This document shows, in pieces, positions 59,501 through 64,000 of a stretch of 64,000 bases of DNA. Position 1 is the first letter of the stretch; the number at the start of each line of letters is the position of its first letter. Below the pieces are notes generated by a model. It was not told where the DNA came from, ran no database searches, and saw only the letters and a program-made list of their open reading frames with translations. The stretch is from Coriaria nepalensis (taxonomy: Eukaryota; Streptophyta; Magnoliopsida; Cucurbitales; Coriariaceae): the NCBI GenBank assembly GCA_027186245.1, contig CP114485.1, positions 9,700,001 to 9,764,000 on the forward strand, read 5' to 3'. Both the position numbers and the translations under genes were made by a program.

Positions 59501-61501
59501 TATCAGTATCTCCCTGCAGAAACGAGCAAAAGCCAGGTCATGGCTTTTCAATCACTGTTAATGACAAAAAAAAGGAAAAAAAAATTGTTTTTGAGCTTAC
59601 GTGCTTAATTTCATATTGTAAGAGTTCTATTTACTTTTTTTTTTCTTCCTTTTTAAATTAGTTACTCTTCGACTTGTCTAATCATTCAATTAAGTGGCAA
59701 CCCAATTATTACATATATCAAGTGCTCAATATAGGTGACCATGGTCCTTCTCATTAACCATTTAGGGATCGAATCATTTTCGAAGTTAGGAGATTCCATT
59801 TATTTTGAAGAGGAAGGAAAAGTTCCTTCTCTTTACATCGTCCAGTATATATCAAGCTACCTTAAATGGGAATCAGGAGAGATTGAGGTGGATCAAAGGG
59901 TTGACCCTGTTTCTTCCTCTGATCCTTTCCTCCGAGTTACATTGCAATTCTCTTCTAAGGTAACACCCTATTCGGACCATCTCACAACCATAGTATTGTT
60001 TATGGCTTGTTGATTTTTCTGTAAATTGATATGATATTACAATCTCCACTTGGAAAATTGTTCTTGACCTTTATTACTATCTCAGGGAAATACTCCATTG
60101 TCTACCTTGAACTTGAGGGTTCCAAGTTGGACTCAATTAGGCCGTGCCAAGGCAGCACTAAATGGTCAGAGTTTGGCTTCACCAGCTCCAGGTATATGCA
60201 TTCTATCATCTCTTCCATAGTTTTGAACTCCAGGTACCAGCGTTTGAAATTCCAGTTTGGGTTCACACAACCTCGATTTTGTCTTCAACCGCTAATCAAC
60301 ATGCAAAATTTTCAGTTTTTTTCACTTACTAACCAAAATCCATCTGCCCCAGGATTAGACTCTCAAGTTGAATATAGTACCAATTTGTATTAATTTTACA
60401 AGGAATGGTAACGCTTTGAAAAAACAATATCAAAGGGTTTAGTAGGAAAAGACAATCATTAGTAAAATGGTGTACACACGGGTACCATTTCCAACTTGAG
60501 AGGAGTCCAACCTTTCTGTGTCCCAACTCCAGTTTAAAATTCTAACCCATATGAATTATCCAATTTAATATTTCCCGTTACAGGTAGTTTTCTATCAGTC
60601 TCGAGCAAATGGAGCTCAGATGACAAGTTGACCATCGAGCTACCCATCAGTCTAAGAACCGAGCCAATTAAAGGTCATCATGATATCCCTTTTCTCCATT
60701 TGTTTCTCAATATTTTAAATTCATTCATATTATTATCTTATATTTCTGTGTAATTCAGATGATAGAGCCGAGTATGCTACCATTCAAGCTATCCTTTTCG
60801 GGCCCTACTTGCTTGCAGCCCATAGTAGTGGCGATTGGGACCTCAAAACCGGGCCGAGTAACACTTTATCTGAGTCGATAACTCCAATTCCCCCCTCTTA
60901 CAACACTTTCCTCTCCTCATTCTCCCAAACGCTTGGAAACAAAACCTATGCATTAACAAACTCAGGCCAATCCATAACGATGCAGAAGATTCCTGAATCC
61001 AGCACAGATGACTCCCGTCAAGCCACTTTCCGGCTCATTCTAACTGACCAATCTCACAAACCTTCTTCATCCTTTGAAAACCCGATCGGCCAAAAGGTTT
61101 CCTTAGAGCCATTCGATTTTCCGGGAAAGGTCATCGTGCAGAAAGGAATGGATGAGATTCTCCAAGTTGTCGATGCAGATTCTGCGGGACCCACATCTGT
61201 TTTCCATCTGATTGAAGGATTGGACGGTGATAAAGACACGATATCGTTTGAATCGGAAAGTAAGAAGGGTTGTTATATATATAGTGGGGTGGATTATGAA
61301 GAGGGTGTGGAAATGAAGCTGACGTGCAATTTGGATGAAGATTCATTGAAAAAAGGATCGAGCTTTATAATGAGAGAGGGGTTGAGTCAGTATCATCCCA
61401 TTAGCTTTGTGGTGAAAGGAGTGAAGAGGAATTTCATTCTGGCGCCATTGTTGAGCTTTAGAGATGAAACTTACACTGTTTACTTTAACATTACAGGTTG
61501 A
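56563..61501 (+). CDS. Secreted GH127-type beta-L-arabinofuranosidase (DUF1680)
   Basis: Twelve exons: 56563-57085, 57588-57790, 57869-58066, 58186-58257, 58434-58529, 58637-58716, 58861-58936, 59171-59381, 59766-59959, 60086-60191, 60584-60673, 60759-61501. Total 2592 nt, in frame, 863 aa. A signal peptide (about 1-24) precedes KECTNTPP. The GH127 (alpha/alpha)6-barrel signatures are present: GGTSSFEFW with E389 as likely acid/base; EESCTTYNMLK with E407 and C409; and FWCCYGTGIES with C482 and C483. By analogy with bacterial HypBA1, E407, C409, C482 and C483 bind zinc and C482 is the nucleophilic cysteine. A beta-sandwich and a C-terminal AbfB-like region follow. The likely role is removal of beta-L-arabinofuranose from cell-wall glycoproteins; the plant substrate is inferred. 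Full length for the family, with no defects. Confidence 0.95.
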
Positions 61502-61640
61502 TTATGCTTTAGAAGAGAAAAAAAGGTTACGGATTTAATAAATTAGGTGTATTAGAGAAAAATAAACTGGGAATTACATTTTATCAAGTTAGTGTTTTAG
61601 TTATAGCTGGATTGACGCGCATGAAGGTTGTACAATGTTG
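61502..61640 (+). other. 3' UTR of the arabinofuranosidase gene
   Basis: AT-rich with a possible AATAAA-like AATAAACT at 61560. The end is not precisely set. Confidence 0.4.
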
Positions 61641-61739
61641 GAGAAAACGTCTGGGTCAAAAATGAACATTACATGTGAGTTGTCTTCAAGGATTTTGTTG
61701 GGCAGAGAAAAAATGATGTGAACCCTCGATTAAAAAAAA

Positions 61740-62079
61740 AAGCTTCCTCGCGTAGAGGATGGAAACCGGTGCTGCGTATTTTAGAAGACAAGGGATTAAT
61801 GTCAATTCGACTGAATGCTCTTCTTTAGTATTTATAAATATGAACCTCTAGGCTATAAACAAGTGTGGTAAACCATGAATGAGAGATCTTAGAGTGAAAT
61901 GTATTTATAGTAGATCGATTCATTTTAATTGCATATATTTACTTCACATCATAATTTTATACATTATATCAATCTTGTATGTGATTGAGATGAATTGATT
62001 CATCATAAATATAATTTATCCAAACAATTCTCACATAAATCTAATGATATTGATAACTTACAATTTGAGTGACATCCTC
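61740..62079 (-). repeat. Copia LTR fragment
   Basis: On the minus strand, CTATAAATAC (61901-61910) followed by TTTCACTCTAAGATCTC is a promoter-like LTR core. It directly follows, in the minus direction, a copia RNase H tail. Outer ends were not found. Confidence 0.5.
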
Positions 62080-62345
62080 TTTCAAATTGATATTGGTCTA
62101 TCAAGAAGCATTAATTTACTCATAATGAAGTAACGATGTTGACGAATCATAGCCTTAGTAAACATTAGCTATTTGAAGATCAGTGAAGATATGCTGAAGA
62201 GAGATAATATGAGTGTCCATGACCTCTCAAATAAAACGATAATTTATTTGAATATGCTTCATGTATGTTCATGAAAAACTAGATTTGCAACAATTAGAAT
62301 GGACGAGCCAAAAACTTTGAACCCCAAAAGAAATATGACACTATC
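62080..62345 (-). pseudogene. Copia RNase H C-terminal fragment
   Basis: The minus strand reads KHIQINY.FI...VMDTHIISL and continues with a decayed DIFTK-type segment near 62160-62180. This is the end of a copia polyprotein, with stops. Confidence 0.6.
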
Positions 62346-62827
62346 TGAATTATATGGTCATAAAGTATTTACTTCTAAGAGATATGACACTATCTGAATT
62401 CTTAAAAATAAATACTCCAATATTATTTTAAAATTTCTTTATCTATTCACTTATCCTTAAGAATAAATATATAAATAAATAAACATAAACTTTTATTTTT
62501 TGTGAAACTATGGCTTCTTGCTCTCCTTTTTTCTTCTCCTTCTTTATCTTAATTACTATTTTTCCTTTCGACCTTAATTTTTTTCTCATTCACCCTCTCC
62601 AACGGTGTAACAGATTGCAATAACCAATTGGGCTTTGCCATAATGATCGAAACCTCCATTATCAACACTATATATATATTTTTTTGTTCTGTTTTTGTGT
62701 TCATTTCCCCCGTTTCTTTTAGGTCCCTAAGCTTTTGATTCTAAAATTAATTCTTAGCAATGAGCACAGTCCTTAGTTCATAAGTCAATACAATATCCTA
62801 CTATGTTTGGATTTTTATTTAAAAAAA

Positions 62828-62873
<46 letters not shown>

Positions 62874-63130
62874 AAATTTTCTCCACTCGTTTGGAGCGGT
62901 TGTTGTTGGTTGGGTGTTTTATATGAAATAATCAAAGGGAATAAAGAGACATACAAAAAATAAGAAAAGAAGAAATTAGAGTTTCATTAATATGCATTAC
63001 GAAAAAGATGATTTAATCTAAAACAAAGACTATATATATATACTAAACAATAAAGGAAACTAAAAATACTATTTTATTCTTAATAAACAATAAAACAAAA
63101 TATTATCATAGCAGCGATTCCTTGGCTTTT
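62346..63130. other. AT-rich stretch with a long (AT)n microsatellite
   Basis: (AT)n occupies 62832-62870. No gene. Confidence 0.6.
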
Positions 63131-63149
63131 TAAATAAAAACAAGAAATC

Positions 63150-63620
63150 TTCGCCCGATTCCTCTATTCGGTGTGGCAGACGGGACAAATGTGTCGTAAT
63201 GACTTCAGACTAACTACGATAAAACAGAGTGTGAAAATGTTGCTCCATATCCTGCAAAGTCCTCATAGAATTAGGCAACAGCCTAGTAAACCAAGCGATA
63301 TTATGCTCGGTTAAGGAATTGGCAAACAACATGATTCGCAACATGTCATTCACTCCGGCCTCTCCGCACTGAACGATGAAGTAGTCGATGTGCTCTACAA
63401 AAGACTGATTGGGGTCAACTCTAGAAAATAAGATAAAATCTTTGACATGATATTCGCGAGGGAATGATTCTCAATCGAACTCCTCGAGATAAGGTTTGTG
63501 ATACATCGATCAAGGCGGTTGCCTAGTAGCTGAACTGTAAATGTCTTGTATAATATTATACCGTTCTTCTGAGATGGCTACACGTGATCGACCGTTCTTG
63601 GAGGCCGAGGGGCGACCAAA
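63150..63620 (-). pseudogene. Ty3/gypsy gag (retrotransposon gag domain), broken
   Basis: On the minus strand, pieces read EERYNIIQDIYSS, then SFPREYHVKDFILFSRVDPNQSF..HIDYF, NDMLRIMLFANSLTEHNIAWF and MRTLQDMEQHFHTLFYRS. This is the Retrotrans_gag domain found in plant Ty3/gypsy elements. Stops interrupt it near 63470-63510 and 63220. Its continuation to the right (63621-64000) is non-coding or lost. A G18 run lies at 63686-63703. Confidence 0.7.
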
Positions 63621-64000
63621 GGTGGCTGCACAGACATGTAAAATGAAATGTTCATCCGCAACTTACCGACCCAAGAATGGATTACGGGGGGGGGGGGGGG
63701 GGGCATGCCGATAGTAGTCAAGAGTTCTCCAGACATTGGCCAGCCATGAGACTGAAGCGGTAGATCTGGATTAGATACCGTACCTAGGCCTCTATTCTCA
63801 ATGATTGGTTGTCTAGAGAGTAGAGGTAGCTAGTTGACCTGCTACGGCTGCTAGGAAATTATAAAGTGTTCATTTTGACCTCATGAGTCATCTGCACATA
63901 ATTTACCCTACCATTTTAAATGTTAATTTTGGTTGGCGATAAAGGGTCAGTAGTCAATCAGCAGTGGCCTTACCTTTTTATCCTTCTAATTGGTAAGGAT
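63621..64000. other. Probable gypsy-derived sequence at the window edge
   Basis: No clear domain. It includes the G18 run and may be the N-terminal or leader part of the gag remnant. Confidence 0.35.

Overview
This window is nuclear DNA from a flowering plant, almost certainly a eudicot. It is AT-rich, its genes have GT-AG introns, its intergenic DNA is packed with LTR-retrotransposon remains, and its proteins are plant families (PLETHORA AP2 factors, A20/AN1 stress-associated proteins, plant GH127-type arabinofuranosidases, DUF1639). The species cannot be told from the sequence alone.

Four intact genes stand out, all on the + strand: an A20/AN1 zinc-finger protein (CDS 6851-7378, long 5' UTR intron); a PLETHORA1/2-type double-AP2 transcription factor (23697-26607, 9 exons including a 9-nt micro-exon, 592 aa); the splicing factor CWC22 (38035-42020, 7 exons, 852 aa); and a secreted GH127/DUF1680 beta-L-arabinofuranosidase (56563-61501, 12 exons, 863 aa). 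In all three multi-exon models every junction keeps the frame. As I recall the Arabidopsis map, PLT2 and SAP2 are adjacent genes there, so the first two genes look like a conserved pair that transposons have pushed about 16 kb apart.

Layout: 1-4330 broken Ty1/copia pieces in both orientations, one carrying a MITE; 4330-7740 the A20/AN1 gene; 8386-8886 a PRELI/MSF1 pseudogene; 9165-16075 an old LTR split by a nearly complete but dead copia element (9927-15881, 5-bp target duplication); 16084-16290 a second PRELI fragment; 16998-18720 a minisatellite split by a 1500-bp solo LTR; 19360-23696 the PLT upstream region with telobox and GA/CT motifs; 27679-28170 a DUF1639 pseudogene; 28300-36500 repeats, two fold-back structures, remnants of a retroelement in opposite orientations and a GC-rich CAG/CTG island; 42330-48800 AT-rich DNA with copia debris; 48840-54790 a decayed Mutator-like element with convergent DUF1985 and transposase ORFs and a 1913-bp solo LTR between them; 61650-64000 copia and Ty3/gypsy remnants.

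The four genes do not form a pathway. The A20/AN1 protein is a stress regulator, PLT a root stem-cell regulator, CWC22 a spliceosome and exon-junction-complex factor, and the GH127 enzyme acts on cell-wall arabinosides. I found no CRISPR, tRNA, rRNA or prokaryotic-type system, and nothing I would call a new biological system. The more unusual items are the nested insertions, the paired PRELI relics, the fold-backs and the candidate Polycomb-type element upstream of PLT.
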